DNA from: Agromyces marinus
GTDB lineage: Bacteria; Actinomycetota; Actinomycetes; Actinomycetales; Microbacteriaceae
DNA: 64,000 nucleotides
Direction of reading: 5' to 3'
Assembly: GCF_021442325.1 (NCBI RefSeq)
Contig: NZ_CP087879.1
Coordinates: 1,364,001-1,428,000, forward strand
Of the stretch, positions 48,741 through 57,397 are shown in pieces. A program made the position numbers and the translations under genes. The notes below the pieces were generated by a model. It was given only the letters and a program-made list of their open reading frames with translations. It was not told where the DNA came from and did not search any database. The stretch's first letter is position 1. Every line of letters begins with the position of its first letter.

Positions 48741-49429
48741 CCTGGCTGTGGTCGAACCTCGACCTGGTCGCCGAGCTCATGCTCGTGCACCTGGCGTTGT
48801 CGGTGCCCGCGATCATACTGAGCTTCGTGGTGTCGGTCCCGCTCGGGTGGCTCGCCCACCGGTACCGGTGGTCGCGCGGCGTGCTGCTCTCGCTGTGCGG
48901 ACTGCTGTACGCCATCCCCTCGCTCGCCCTGTTCATCGCGCTGCCCGCGTTCACCGGGCTGGGACTTCGTTCCCCGGTGAACCTGGTCATCGCACTCACC
49001 CTGTACGGCATCGCGGTCATCGTGCGGACCGCGGCCGACGCGTTCGACGCGGTCGACCGCGACATCCGCCAATCGGCGACCGCCGTCGGATATTCGGCTG
49101 CGGGCCGGTTCTGGGGGGTCGAGCTCCCGCTCGCGGGTCCGGTCCTCCTGTCGGGGCTCCGGGTGGTCATCGTCAGCACCGTGAGTCTCGCGACCGTCGG
49201 CGCCGTCATCGGCGTGCAGAGCCTCGGGAGCCTGTTCACGGACGGATTCCAACGCGGCATCCAGGCGGAGATCATCGCCGGCATCGTCGCGACGGTCGTG
49301 CTCGCGCTCGGGCTCGACGCGCTGAGCGTGCTGCTCGGCCGAATCCTGATGCCGTGGACCCGGCGGCGGGCGCCGATCGGCGCCCCGGCCGCGTTGCCGG
49401 CCCGGCCGCGGACGGAGGAGCCGGCGTGA
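48737..49429 (+). CDS. Osmoprotectant ABC importer, permease 1 (OpuBB/ProW type)
   Basis: A 230-residue BPD-type permease with about five or six helices. It begins with TWLWSNLDLVAELMLVHLALS and has the EAA-like coupling loop QSATAVGYSAAGRFWGVELPLAGPVLLSGLR and a following VIGVQSLGSLFTDG segment typical of OpuB/YehW permeases. GTG at 48737 overlaps the ATPase stop, and its own stop overlaps permease 2. With permease 2 it forms the membrane heterodimer. Confidence 0.93.
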   Translation: MTWLWSNLDLVAELMLVHLALSVPAIILSFVVSVPLGWLAHRYRWSRGVLLSLCGLLYAIPSLALFIALPAFTGLGLRSPVNLVIALTLYGIAVIVRTAADAFDAVDRDIRQSATAVGYSAAGRFWGVELPLAGPVLLSGLRVVIVSTVSLATVGAVIGVQSLGSLFTDGFQRGIQAEIIAGIVATVVLALGLDALSVLLGRILMPWTRRRAPIGAPAALPARPRTEEPA

Positions 49430-50193
49430 ACCTCTTCCTCGACGCCTTCGCCTGGCTCACCGACCCCGCCAACTGGACCGGGGCGGGCAGCATCCCGCAG
49501 CGCACCTGGGAGCATCTGTGGATCTCGGCACTGGTGCTCGCGATCGCCTCGGTCATCGCCCTGCCCCTGGGCGCGTTCGTGGGCCACACCGGGCGCGGTC
49601 GCGAGAGCGCTGTCATGGTCTCGGGCGGACTGCGCGCACTTCCCACGCTCGGGGTCCTGACGCTGTTCGGGCTCTGGCTCGGCATCGGACTGCGCGCGCC
49701 GGTGCCCGCGCTCGTCATCCTCGCGATCCCGCCCCTGCTCGCGGGGGCGTACGCGGGCTTCGAGGCGGTCGATCGTCGGACGATCGACGCGGCCCGGGCA
49801 ATGGGCATGCGCGAGACGCAGGTCGTGGCCAAGGTGGAACTGCCGCTCGGACTGCCCATCGTCGTCGGCGGCATCCGTTCGGCGACACTGCAGATCATCG
49901 CGACGGCGACGCTCGCCGCCTACGTCGCCGACGAGGGCCTCGGCCGGTTCATCTTCGCGGGACTGAAGACCCGCGACTACCCCGAGATGCTCGGCGGATC
50001 GATCCTCGTCATCCTCCTCGCGCTCGTCATCGACGGATGCCTGGCGATCGCGCAGCGCGTCGCCGTCCCCGCCGGTGTCCGCGCGACGCGCACGTCGGAA
50101 CCGCAATCGCGGCGCACATCAGAACTCCGTTCGCGGCCGACCCGGCCGCGAACGATCGCGGGGCGACCCGACACCGAAGGGAAACAGGAATGA
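49426..50193 (+). CDS. Osmoprotectant ABC importer, permease 2 (OpuBD/ProW type)
   Basis: A 255-residue permease with an N-terminal WLTDPANWTGAGSIPQRTWEHLWIS segment, about six helices, and an EAA loop with ARAMGMRETQVVAKVELPLGLPIVVGGIR. GLGRFIFAGLKTRDYPEMLGGSILV follows. The C-terminal tail is Arg/Ser/Thr-rich. GTG at 49426 has GGAGGAG upstream and overlaps permease 1 (GTGA); the stop overlaps the lipoprotein gene (ATGA). Confidence 0.93.
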   Translation: MNLFLDAFAWLTDPANWTGAGSIPQRTWEHLWISALVLAIASVIALPLGAFVGHTGRGRESAVMVSGGLRALPTLGVLTLFGLWLGIGLRAPVPALVILAIPPLLAGAYAGFEAVDRRTIDAARAMGMRETQVVAKVELPLGLPIVVGGIRSATLQIIATATLAAYVADEGLGRFIFAGLKTRDYPEMLGGSILVILLALVIDGCLAIAQRVAVPAGVRATRTSEPQSRRTSELRSRPTRPRTIAGRPDTEGKQE

Positions 50194-51116
50194 TCACAGC
50201 AGGAAAAGGCCGGCTCGTTGCGCTCGCAGCGGCCGCGGTCGGGGCGACAGTGGCCCTGGCAGGGTGCGCGTCGGGCGATCCGCTCGACAGCGGATCGGAT
50301 GGCGGCGACGCCACGAGCGAGACCATCGTCGTCGGCTCGCAGGACTACTACTCGAACGAGATCATCGCCGAGCTCTACGCGCAGGCGCTCGAGGAGAACG
50401 GCTACACGGTCGACCGGCAGTTCCGGATCGGCCAGCGAGAGGTCTACATCCCCGAGATCGAGTCGGGTGCGATCGACGTCTTCCCGGAGTACACGGGCAA
50501 CCTCCTCCAGTTCTACGCGCCGGACACGACGGCGACCGCGAGCGAGGACGTCTACGCGGAGCTCGAGTCGGCACTGCCGGAGGGACTGCGCGTGCTCGAG
50601 CAGTCGCCGGCGACCGACCAGGACTCGTACAACGTCACGCAGGCGTTCTCCGACGAGTACGGCGTGACCAGCCTCGCCGACCTCGCGGACGTCTCGGCGC
50701 CGATCACGCTCGGCGGCAACTCCGAGCTCGAGACGCGGCCCTACGGTCCGGAGGGCCTGAGCTCGGTCTACGGGGTCGAGGTCGCGTTCACGCCGATCGA
50801 GGACAGCGGCGGCCCGCTCACGCTGAAGGCGCTCGTGGACGACCAGGTGCAGATGGTCAACATCTTCAGCGCCGATCCGAACATCGCGGCGAACGACCTC
50901 GTCACCCTCGAGGACCCCGAGGGGCTCTTCCTCGCCTCGAACGTCGTCCCCGTGGTCAGCGAGAAGGTCACCGATGAGATCGCGGCGATCATCGACACGG
51001 TCAGCGCTGCGCTGACCGCCGAGGAACTCGTCGCGCTCAACGCGCTCAGCGTCAACGAACAGCAGTCGGCCGAGGAGATCGCGGGCGACTGGCTCGCGGA
51101 GCAGTCGCTCTTCTAG
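50190..51116 (+). CDS. Osmoprotectant substrate-binding lipoprotein (OpuBC/ProX type)
   Basis: A 308-residue lipoprotein that captures quaternary amines outside the cell. The N-terminal signal ends in lipobox LAGC, with Cys26 as the lipidated residue. The mature domain is OpuAC-like, with IVVGSQDYYSNEIIAELYAQALE, FPEYTGNLLQFY and GGPLTLKALVDDQVQMVNIF. In related binding proteins a box of aromatic residues cages the quaternary ammonium; several Tyr and Phe are present here. ATG at 50190 overlaps permease 2 by ATGA. Its TAG shares bases with the stop of the convergent DedA gene. Confidence 0.94.
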   Translation: MITAGKGRLVALAAAAVGATVALAGCASGDPLDSGSDGGDATSETIVVGSQDYYSNEIIAELYAQALEENGYTVDRQFRIGQREVYIPEIESGAIDVFPEYTGNLLQFYAPDTTATASEDVYAELESALPEGLRVLEQSPATDQDSYNVTQAFSDEYGVTSLADLADVSAPITLGGNSELETRPYGPEGLSSVYGVEVAFTPIEDSGGPLTLKALVDDQVQMVNIFSADPNIAANDLVTLEDPEGLFLASNVVPVVSEKVTDEIAAIIDTVSAALTAEELVALNALSVNEQQSAEEIAGDWLAEQSLF

Positions 51117-51880
51117 GGCAGCGTCTTCCGCTCGGAGGGGTCGGTCGCGGTCGCGGCCGGCCCCTCGTCCGTCGTGGCGGTGCCGTCGAGCGTCGGGGTG
51201 GTGCCGTCGTTCGCCGGGGCGGCGGGCGTGCGGTGCGCCCCGGTGTCGTCCATGTGGCGCGCCTCGAGTCGCATGAGCAGCCTCTTGCCGAGCCACGCGA
51301 GGATCAGGAAGACCACGATCGCGCCGACGAACAGGTACCCGGCCCAGTGCAGGCTGTCGCTGAGTTCCCGATAGCCGCCCGCAGCCGCTGAGCCGACCCC
51401 GACGTAGGCGAAGGACCAGATGACGCACGCGGGCGCGGTCCACGCGAGGAACCGGCGGTAGCTCATCTCGCTCATGCCGACCGTGAGCGGCACGAGCGAA
51501 TGCAGTACGGGCAGGAACCGGGAGATGAACACGGCCGGGCCGCCGCGCCGCGCGAGGTATCGCTGCGCGCGATGCCAGTTGTGGTCGCCGATGCGCCGCC
51601 CGAGGCGGGAGTGCTGGATGTGCGGGCCGAACCATCGCCCGAGCGCGAAGCCGATGCTCTCGCCGACGAGGGCGCCGATGATGACGGTGAGCGCGAGGGC
51701 GATGAACTCGACGGAGCCCTCGACGCCGGTGGAGGCCACGATGACGATCGAGTCGCCCGGGACGACGAGCCCGATGAGGACCGAGGTCTCGAGCATGATG
51801 CCGATGCCGGCGAGCAGGGTGCGGACGACCGGGTCGACGCCCTGCACCGTCTCGAGGATGCCGTCGAGCAACTCGTTCAC
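51113..51880 (-). CDS. DedA-family membrane protein
   Basis: A 255-residue polytopic protein of the DedA (VTT/SNARE-associated) family, thought to be an undecaprenyl-phosphate or phospholipid flippase. It has GLVVPGDSIVIVASTG, the family block GALVGESIGFALGRWFG, and FISRFLPVLHSLVPLTVGMSEMSYRRFLAW with conserved Arg and Pro. The C-terminal tail (about 215-255) is Thr/Ala-rich. GTG at 51880 follows TAGGAT by 7 nt, so the message is probably leaderless. It overlaps the convergent lipoprotein gene by 4 nt. Confidence 0.93.
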   Translation of the reverse strand: MNELLDGILETVQGVDPVVRTLLAGIGIMLETSVLIGLVVPGDSIVIVASTGVEGSVEFIALALTVIIGALVGESIGFALGRWFGPHIQHSRLGRRIGDHNWHRAQRYLARRGGPAVFISRFLPVLHSLVPLTVGMSEMSYRRFLAWTAPACVIWSFAYVGVGSAAAGGYRELSDSLHWAGYLFVGAIVVFLILAWLGKRLLMRLEARHMDDTGAHRTPAAPANDGTTPTLDGTATTDEGPAATATDPSERKTLP

Positions 51881-51887
51881 GCTCGAG

Positions 51888-51893
51888 ATCCTA
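51888..51893 (-). promoter_or_regulatory. -10 TAGGAT of the DedA gene, leaderless geometry
   Basis: TAGGAT on the minus strand ends 7 nt before the GTG start at 51880; no ribosome site. Confidence 0.55.
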
Positions 51894-51915
51894 TTCGTCG
51901 GGCCTGCGTGGCCGC

Positions 51916-52842
51916 TCAGAACGCGATCGTCGCGATGACTGCGGAAGGCACGACGACGATGGCGGCCGACAGGGACCACACGGCGGTGCGCGCGTCGCGC
52001 CCGAGCGGGAGGAGGCCGGGGGCGAGCCGGGCGAGCCGGCGCTCGAGCATGCCCTCGTCGGGCGTCACCCCGCCGGCATCCGCGTAGGCGCCCGGCTCGC
52101 CGGACGTGCCGACCCGCAGCAGCGCGCTCCGCAGCGGTGCGGCGCCGATGCGGCGACGCGGCGCGTCGTCGGCGAGCATCTCGGTCAGCACGGTGACGGA
52201 TCGTTCGGCGCGGTTCGCGATCGGGAACCAGGGCAGGGCGGCGTGCCACGACCGGAACGCCAGGAGCACGAGGTGGTGGAACTGGTCGAGGTGCGCGCGT
52301 TCGTGGTCGATGACCGCGCGGAGTTCGTCCTCGTCGAGCAGGTCGACCAGGCCCTCGGTGATCACCGTCGCGGTGCGCAGCCCGGGCACGCAGTACGCGG
52401 CCGGCGTCGGATGGGCGAGCACTCGGGCGCCGGAGCCCGCCTGCACCGGGCTCGCGAGCAGGTCGATGAGGCGGTGCTGGCGTCGCCGCGCGCGCTCGGC
52501 GCGCACGGCGGTCGTCAGGAGGTTCAGCGCCAGGTGGACTGCGAGGCCGACGGCGAGCGTGAGCGACGCGAGGTGCACCACGCCGAAGTGCACGGGGATC
52601 GGACCGCCGTGGAACGCGGGGAGGAGTTCGGCGGTGGCCGATCCGAGCGAGCCGGCCGGCGCGGCGCCGAACGCGAGCAGGGCGCCGATCATCGAGAGGC
52701 CGCCGCCGAGCGCGATCGCCTGCCACAGCACGAGCGCGGTCGCGGGGGAGCGTGCCGGCCAGTTCGCGCGCGAGAGCGCGACGGGCACCGGCCACGCGAG
52801 GGCCAGCGCGAGCGCGCCGAGCAGGAGGGCTGCGGCGATCAC
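51916..52842 (-). CDS. M56-family membrane metallopeptidase (BlaR1-like, partner of BlaI)
   Basis: A 308-residue integral membrane zinc peptidase of the BlaR1/MecR1 class without a penicillin-binding sensor domain. Helices lie at about 2-22, 38-60, 85-110 and near the C terminus (AAIVVVPSAVIATIAF). The catalytic motif is HERAH (HExxH) within DELRAVIDHERAHLDQFHHL, followed by an Asp/Glu downstream in AERSVTVLTEMLADDA as third ligand. GTG at 52842 begins one base after the BlaI stop, so the two genes are co-transcribed. In such pairs the peptidase relieves repression by the BlaI-type repressor. Its signal is unknown. Confidence 0.9.
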   Translation of the reverse strand: MIAAALLLGALALALAWPVPVALSRANWPARSPATALVLWQAIALGGGLSMIGALLAFGAAPAGSLGSATAELLPAFHGGPIPVHFGVVHLASLTLAVGLAVHLALNLLTTAVRAERARRRQHRLIDLLASPVQAGSGARVLAHPTPAAYCVPGLRTATVITEGLVDLLDEDELRAVIDHERAHLDQFHHLVLLAFRSWHAALPWFPIANRAERSVTVLTEMLADDAPRRRIGAAPLRSALLRVGTSGEPGAYADAGGVTPDEGMLERRLARLAPGLLPLGRDARTAVWSLSAAIVVVPSAVIATIAF

Positions 52843-52843
52843 G

Positions 52844-53215
52844 TCAGGTGCGGATGAGGTCGTCGAGCAGCTTGCGGAGCGTGCTCGCTTCGCCGGCGCT
52901 GACGGTTCCGACGAAGCGCGCGAGTGCCGCGTCGCGGTCGGAGGAACTCGAGAGGACCTCGTGCATGAGTTCTGCGGTGTGGTCGGCTCTGGAGAGCAGT
53001 GCCGAGTAGTGGTGCGGGCGCGATTCCCGGGTGCGGGTGACGAATCCCTTGCGCTCGAGGCGCGAGAGGACGGTGAGCACGGTCGTGGTCGCGGGGGCCC
53101 TGCCTGGCTCCGAGGATGCCGCGAGCCGGTCGCGCACCTCGTTCGCGGTGAGCGACTCGTCGCTGATCCAGAGCTGCTCCATGACGGAGCGCTCGAGTTC
53201 GCCGAGACCTGCCAT
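52844..53215 (-). CDS. BlaI/MecI/CopY-family transcriptional repressor
   Basis: A 123-residue winged-helix repressor of the BlaI/MecI class, dimerising through its C terminus. It has LGELERSVMEQLWISDESLTANEVRDRL, TTVLTVLSRLERKGFV (recognition helix region) and YSALLSRADHTAELMHEVL. Homologues respond to beta-lactams or copper; Rv1846c in mycobacteria also controls respiratory genes. Two minus-strand -10 candidates exist: TATCCT (53222-53227), 6 nt before ATG 53215, and TAGAAT (53245-53250). A perfect 7-3-7 inverted repeat lies 31 bp upstream of the start, between it and cydA. Confidence 0.94.
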   Translation of the reverse strand: MAGLGELERSVMEQLWISDESLTANEVRDRLAASSEPGRAPATTTVLTVLSRLERKGFVTRTRESRPHHYSALLSRADHTAELMHEVLSSSSDRDAALARFVGTVSAGEASTLRKLLDDLIRT

Positions 53216-53221
53216 GGAACG

Positions 53222-53227
53222 AGGATA
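53222..53227 (-). promoter_or_regulatory. Candidate -10 TATCCT of the BlaI gene
   Basis: TATCCT on the minus strand ends 6 nt before the BlaI ATG. TAGAAT at 53245-53250 is the alternative -10 and lies inside the operator. Confidence 0.45.
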
Positions 53228-53245
53228 CCGCCCGGACCCTCCGAA

Positions 53246-53262
53246 TTCTACGAAACGTAGAA
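53246..53262. promoter_or_regulatory. BlaI-type operator between blaI and cydABDC
   Basis: TTCTACG-AAA-CGTAGAA is a perfect 7-bp inverted repeat with a 3-bp spacer. It contains TACG..CGTA, which resembles the TAC..GTA dyads bound by BlaI/MecI repressors. It overlaps the blaI -10 alternative and ends 8 bp before the candidate cydA -10, so one dimer could control both directions. Confidence 0.72.
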
Positions 53263-53270
53263 AACTGGCC

Positions 53271-53276
53271 TATGGT
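53271..53276 (+). promoter_or_regulatory. Candidate -10 TATGGT of cydABDC
   Basis: TATGGT fits TAnnnT, 54 nt before the cydA GTG. The expected -35 position falls inside the BlaI-type operator. Confidence 0.5.
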
Positions 53277-53330
53277 GAGAGCACCGACCTCCGGAATCCA
53301 CAGGTCCCGCCCATGAAAGGGGTCCCCGGC

Positions 53331-54740
53331 GTGAACGACCTCCTCGATCCGTTGCTGCTCGCCAGATGGCAGTTCGGGCTCACCACGGTCTACCACTTCC
53401 TGTTCGTGCCGATCACGATCGGCCTGGCGACCTCGGCCGCCGTGTTCCAGACCGCCTGGGTGCGCACCGGCAAGGTCGAGTACCTCCGCATCACGCGCTT
53501 CTTCGGAACGATCTTCCTCATCAACTTCGCGATGGGCGTGGTCACCGGCATCGTCCAGGAGTTCCAGTTCGGCATGAACTGGTCGGAGTACTCGCGTTTC
53601 GTCGGCGACGTGTTCGGGGCCCCGCTCGCCCTCGAGGGCCTGCTCGCGTTCTTCCTCGAGGCGACCTTCATCGGACTGTGGATCTTCGGCTGGAACCGGC
53701 TTCCGCAGAAGGTGCACCTCGCGACGATCTGGGCGACCGCGATCGGCACCATCCTCTCGGCCTACTTCATCATCGCGGCGAACGCCTTCATGCAGAACCC
53801 CGTCGCCTACCGGATGAACGCCGAGCGGGGACGAGCCGAGCTCACCGACATCTGGGAACTGCTGACCAACCCCGTCGCGCTCGCGGCGTTCCCGCACACG
53901 ATCACGGCGTCGTTCATGGTCAGTTCGGGCCTCATCATCAGCGCCGCGGCCTGGCACCTCGCGCGCAACCAGCACCTGGACACCATGCGGCCGGCGCTGA
54001 AGTTCGGCCTGTGGGGCATGGTGGTCTGGGGCGCCCTGACGACGATCTTCGGCGACCAGCTCAGCCTCGCGATGGTCGCCACCCAGCCCATGAAGATGGC
54101 GGCCGCCGAGGCGACCTACGACACCGTGTGCGGGGCGGATGCCTCGTTCTCGCTGTTCACGCTCGGCACGCCTGACGGATCGAGCGAGCTGTTCTCGGTC
54201 CGAGTGCCCTACCTGCTCTCGCTGCTGTCGACCCACTCGCTCGACGGCTGCGTCGAGGGCATCAACCAGCTCCAGGCCGAGTACACCGAGCTGTACGGCC
54301 CCGGCGACTACACCCCGATCATCTGGGTGACGTACTGGGCGTTCCGCTGGATGATCGGCCTCGGCATGCTGCACGTGCTCGTCGCGGTCGTCGGGCTGTG
54401 GCTCACGCGCGGCGGCAGGCTGCCGAAGCAGCCCTGGATCTGGAAGGCCGCGGTGTGGAGCTTCCCGCTCTCGCTCGGGGCGATGATCGTCGGCTGGGTG
54501 TTCACCGAGATGGGCCGCCAACCCTGGATCGTGTTCAAGCTGCTCCCGACCGAATCGGCCGTCTCGCCCAACGTGACCGGGCTCGAGGTGCTCATCTCGC
54601 TGGTCGCCTTCACGCTCGTCTACGGGGCGCTCGCGGTCGTCGAGTTCCGCCTCATCGTCCGTGCCGTGCAGAAGGGCCCGCCCGAGATCGAACCCGACCC
54701 GGAGTCGGGCGAGGTCGAACACGTCGAGACGGTCTACTAG
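53331..54740 (+). CDS. cydA: Cytochrome bd ubiquinol/menaquinol oxidase subunit I
   Basis: Haem-binding subunit of the high-affinity bd oxidase. The 469-residue protein has about nine helices. His22 (TVYHFLFVP) matches the E. coli His19 haem ligand; ALEGLLAFFLEATFIGLWIFG carries the conserved Glu; HTITASFMV has the His186-type ligand; the Met ligand of the last haem is probably in RWMIGLGMLHVLV. The Q-loop is short, as in actinobacteria. I chose GTG at 53331 with GAAAGGGG; ATG at 53313 is an alternative. The TAG stop precedes the cydB ribosome site. Confidence 0.97.
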   Translation: MNDLLDPLLLARWQFGLTTVYHFLFVPITIGLATSAAVFQTAWVRTGKVEYLRITRFFGTIFLINFAMGVVTGIVQEFQFGMNWSEYSRFVGDVFGAPLALEGLLAFFLEATFIGLWIFGWNRLPQKVHLATIWATAIGTILSAYFIIAANAFMQNPVAYRMNAERGRAELTDIWELLTNPVALAAFPHTITASFMVSSGLIISAAAWHLARNQHLDTMRPALKFGLWGMVVWGALTTIFGDQLSLAMVATQPMKMAAAEATYDTVCGADASFSLFTLGTPDGSSELFSVRVPYLLSLLSTHSLDGCVEGINQLQAEYTELYGPGDYTPIIWVTYWAFRWMIGLGMLHVLVAVVGLWLTRGGRLPKQPWIWKAAVWSFPLSLGAMIVGWVFTEMGRQPWIVFKLLPTESAVSPNVTGLEVLISLVAFTLVYGALAVVEFRLIVRAVQKGPPEIEPDPESGEVEHVETVY

Positions 54741-54753
54741 GAAGGACACGGTC

Positions 54754-55761
54754 ATGGATCTCGCAGTGCTCTGGTTCTGGATCGTCGCGTTCATGTTCGT
54801 CGGCTACTTCGTGCTCGACGGCTTCGACTTCGGCGTCGGCATGTCGTTGCCCTTCCTCGGCAGGGACGACACCGACCGGCGGGTGCTCATCAACACCATC
54901 GGCCCCGTGTGGGACCTCAACGAGACCTGGGTCATCGTCGCGGGCGCGTCGCTGTTCGCCGCCTTCCCCGAGTGGTACGCGACCCTCTTCTCCGGGTTCT
55001 ACCTCGCCCTGCTCGTCATCCTGCTCGCGCTCATCGCGCGCGGCGTCTCGTTCGAGTACCGCCACCAGCGGCCCGAGGCCGAGTGGAAGCGCCGTTTCGA
55101 CCTGATGATCATCGTCGGCTCCGCGGTGCCGGCCCTGCTGTGGGGCGTCGCGTTCGCGAACATCGTGCAGGGCGTGCCGCTGGACGCCGACCACAACTAC
55201 ATCGGCACGCTGTTCGACCTGCTCAACCCGTACGCCCTGCTCGGCGGGCTCACGACGCTGCTGCTGTTCTTCACCCACGGCGTGGTGTTCGTCGCGCTCA
55301 AGACCGACGGGGACATCCGTCGCCGGGCCCGACGCCTCGCGACGCGCGCGGGGCTCGCGACGATCGTCGTCGCGGCGACGTTCCTGGTGTGGACCGGATT
55401 CGCGCACGGCACCGTCTGGTTCTGGGCCCTGGCCGCGGTCGCGGCGCTGGCGCTCATCGGGTCGTGGCTGGCGAACGCGCGCGGCGCCGAGGGCGTGGCG
55501 TTCGGACTCATGGCCGCGACGATCGGAGCGGCGGTGTTCGCGCTCTTCGCGGCGCTGTTCCCGGAGGTCATGCCGGCCTCGAACGACCCCGCGAACAGCC
55601 TCACGATCGAGAACGCGTCGAGCACGCCGTACACGCTCACCGTCATGAGCTGGACCGCGCTGATCTTCCTGCCGCTGATCCTCGCCTACCAGGGGTGGAC
55701 GTACTGGGTGTTCCGCAAGCGCGTCACCCGACGTCAGGTCGACCCCGCCGCCGTGGGCTGA
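54754..55761 (+). CDS. cydB: Cytochrome bd oxidase subunit II
   Basis: Structural partner of CydA, 335 residues, with eight or nine helices. It begins LAVLWFWIVAFMFVGYFVLDGFDFGVGM, with the conserved Gly/Phe/Asp segment, and has TIGPVWDLNETW and GGLTTLLLFFTHGVVFVALKT. ATG at 54754 has GGAAGGA 8 nt upstream. It is separated from cydD by one base, so the genes are one transcript. Confidence 0.97.
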   Translation: MDLAVLWFWIVAFMFVGYFVLDGFDFGVGMSLPFLGRDDTDRRVLINTIGPVWDLNETWVIVAGASLFAAFPEWYATLFSGFYLALLVILLALIARGVSFEYRHQRPEAEWKRRFDLMIIVGSAVPALLWGVAFANIVQGVPLDADHNYIGTLFDLLNPYALLGGLTTLLLFFTHGVVFVALKTDGDIRRRARRLATRAGLATIVVAATFLVWTGFAHGTVWFWALAAVAALALIGSWLANARGAEGVAFGLMAATIGAAVFALFAALFPEVMPASNDPANSLTIENASSTPYTLTVMSWTALIFLPLILAYQGWTYWVFRKRVTRRQVDPAAVG

Positions 55762-55762
55762 C

Positions 55763-57397
55763 GTGCGCCCGTTCGATCCCCGACTGCTCCGGCGCTCGCG
55801 CGCCGCGCGCGGCTTCCTCGCCGCGGGCGGCGCGCTCGCGCTGCTGCAGGCCGGGGCGACGGTCGGCTTCGCGTGGGCGCTCGCGACCCTCGTGACCGGA
55901 GTCATCGCCGGGCAGGTGCCGGGCGGTGCCGGCGCGATGACGGCCGTGCTGCTCGCGACGGCCGGCATCCGCGCCCTCGCCGGGTGGCTCTGGGAGTGGC
56001 TCGGCTCGGCTGGCGCGATGCGGGTGAAGTCCGGACTGCGCGCCGACCTGCTGCTCGCGCTCGAGCGGTCCGGGCCGTCGAGCCGGCCGGGCGGGACCGC
56101 CCGTGCGGCGACGCTCCTCGGACCGGGGCTGGACGCCCTCGACGAGTACTTCGGCCGGTACCTGCCGCAGCTCGTGCTCACTGCGGTCGCGACGCCGGTC
56201 CTGGTCGCCGCGGCGTGGGCGGCCGACTGGGTCTCCGGGCTCATCCTGCTGATCGTGCTGCCGCTCATCCCGGTGTTCATGGCCCTCATCGGCATGGCCA
56301 CCGAGGTCGTGCAGCGCAAGCAGTGGAGCCGGTTGCAGGCCCTCGCGCGCGGGTTCCTCGAGGTGGTCGGCGGCCTCTCGACGCTCATGGTGTTCGGCCG
56401 TGCCGAGCGGCAGGCCGGTCGCATCCGGCGCGTCACCGACGAGTACCGGTCGAGCACGATGAAGGTGCTGCGGGTCACGTTCCTGTCGGGCTTCACGCTC
56501 GAGCTCGCGGGCAGCCTCTCGGTCGCCCTCGTCGCGGTCTCGATCGGGCTTCGGCTCGTCGCGGGCGACATGACGTTCGCTCCCGGGCTGTTCGTGCTGA
56601 TCCTGGCACCCGAGGTGTTCCTGCCGATCCGGAACGTCGGCGCGGCGTTCCATGCGGCGACCGCGGGCCTCGAGGCCTCGCGCGATGCGCTCGACCAGCT
56701 CGACCGGGCGGATGCCGCGGACGCGCCGGTCGCCGACCCGGAGGCGGTGGCATCCGCCGCGTCGACCCGCGGCGGGCTGCGCGCGCGGGGGCTGGTGGTG
56801 CGCCGCGACGGACGACCGGTCGTCGGGCCGGTCGACCTCGACGGAGCGAGGGGCGAGGTGGTCGCGCTCGTCGGCCCGAGCGGATCGGGCAAGTCGTCGG
56901 TGCTGGCGGCGATGCTCGGGTTCGCGGATGCCTCGGGCGAACTCGCCCTCGACGGGCGCGCGCTCGGCGCGCAGCGGCGGGGGAGCATCGCCTGGTCGGC
57001 CCAGACGGCCCGACTGTTCGAGGGCACCGTGGCTGAGAACGTGCGGCTCGGCGCGCCGGATGCGGACCCGACGCTCCTCGAGCGGGCCCTGGCCGTCGGC
57101 GGCGTCGACGTCCCGGCCGACCTCGCGCTCGGGCCGTCGGGAGCGGGACTCTCGGGAGGGCAGGCGCAGCGGGTCGCCGTCGCGCGGGCCGTGCACCGGG
57201 CACTCGCGACGGATGCGCCGCTGCTGCTGCTCGACGAGCCCACCTCGGCGCTCGACGCCGACCTCGAGCGCACCATGGCCCGCGAGCTCGTCGAGTTCGC
57301 CCGGTCGGGGCGCATCGTCGTGGTCGCGACCCACCGGGGTGCGCTCGCGTCCGCGGCCGACCGGGTCGTCGCGATCCAGGAGGCGGCGCATGTCTGA
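55763..57397 (+). CDS. cydD: ABC exporter subunit CydD
   Basis: Half-transporter of the heterodimeric CydDC complex, needed for bd oxidase assembly (thiol/haem-related export). The 544-residue protein has an N-terminal six-helix ABC exporter domain (about 1-310) and an ATPase domain with Walker A GPSGSGKSS, signature LSGGQAQRVAVARAV, Walker B LLLLDEPTSALD and H-loop VVATHRG. GTG at 55763 starts one base after the cydB stop. It overlaps cydC by 8 nt. Confidence 0.95.
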   Translation: MRPFDPRLLRRSRAARGFLAAGGALALLQAGATVGFAWALATLVTGVIAGQVPGGAGAMTAVLLATAGIRALAGWLWEWLGSAGAMRVKSGLRADLLLALERSGPSSRPGGTARAATLLGPGLDALDEYFGRYLPQLVLTAVATPVLVAAAWAADWVSGLILLIVLPLIPVFMALIGMATEVVQRKQWSRLQALARGFLEVVGGLSTLMVFGRAERQAGRIRRVTDEYRSSTMKVLRVTFLSGFTLELAGSLSVALVAVSIGLRLVAGDMTFAPGLFVLILAPEVFLPIRNVGAAFHAATAGLEASRDALDQLDRADAADAPVADPEAVASAASTRGGLRARGLVVRRDGRPVVGPVDLDGARGEVVALVGPSGSGKSSVLAAMLGFADASGELALDGRALGAQRRGSIAWSAQTARLFEGTVAENVRLGAPDADPTLLERALAVGGVDVPADLALGPSGAGLSGGQAQRVAVARAVHRALATDAPLLLLDEPTSALDADLERTMARELVEFARSGRIVVVATHRGALASAADRVVAIQEAAHV

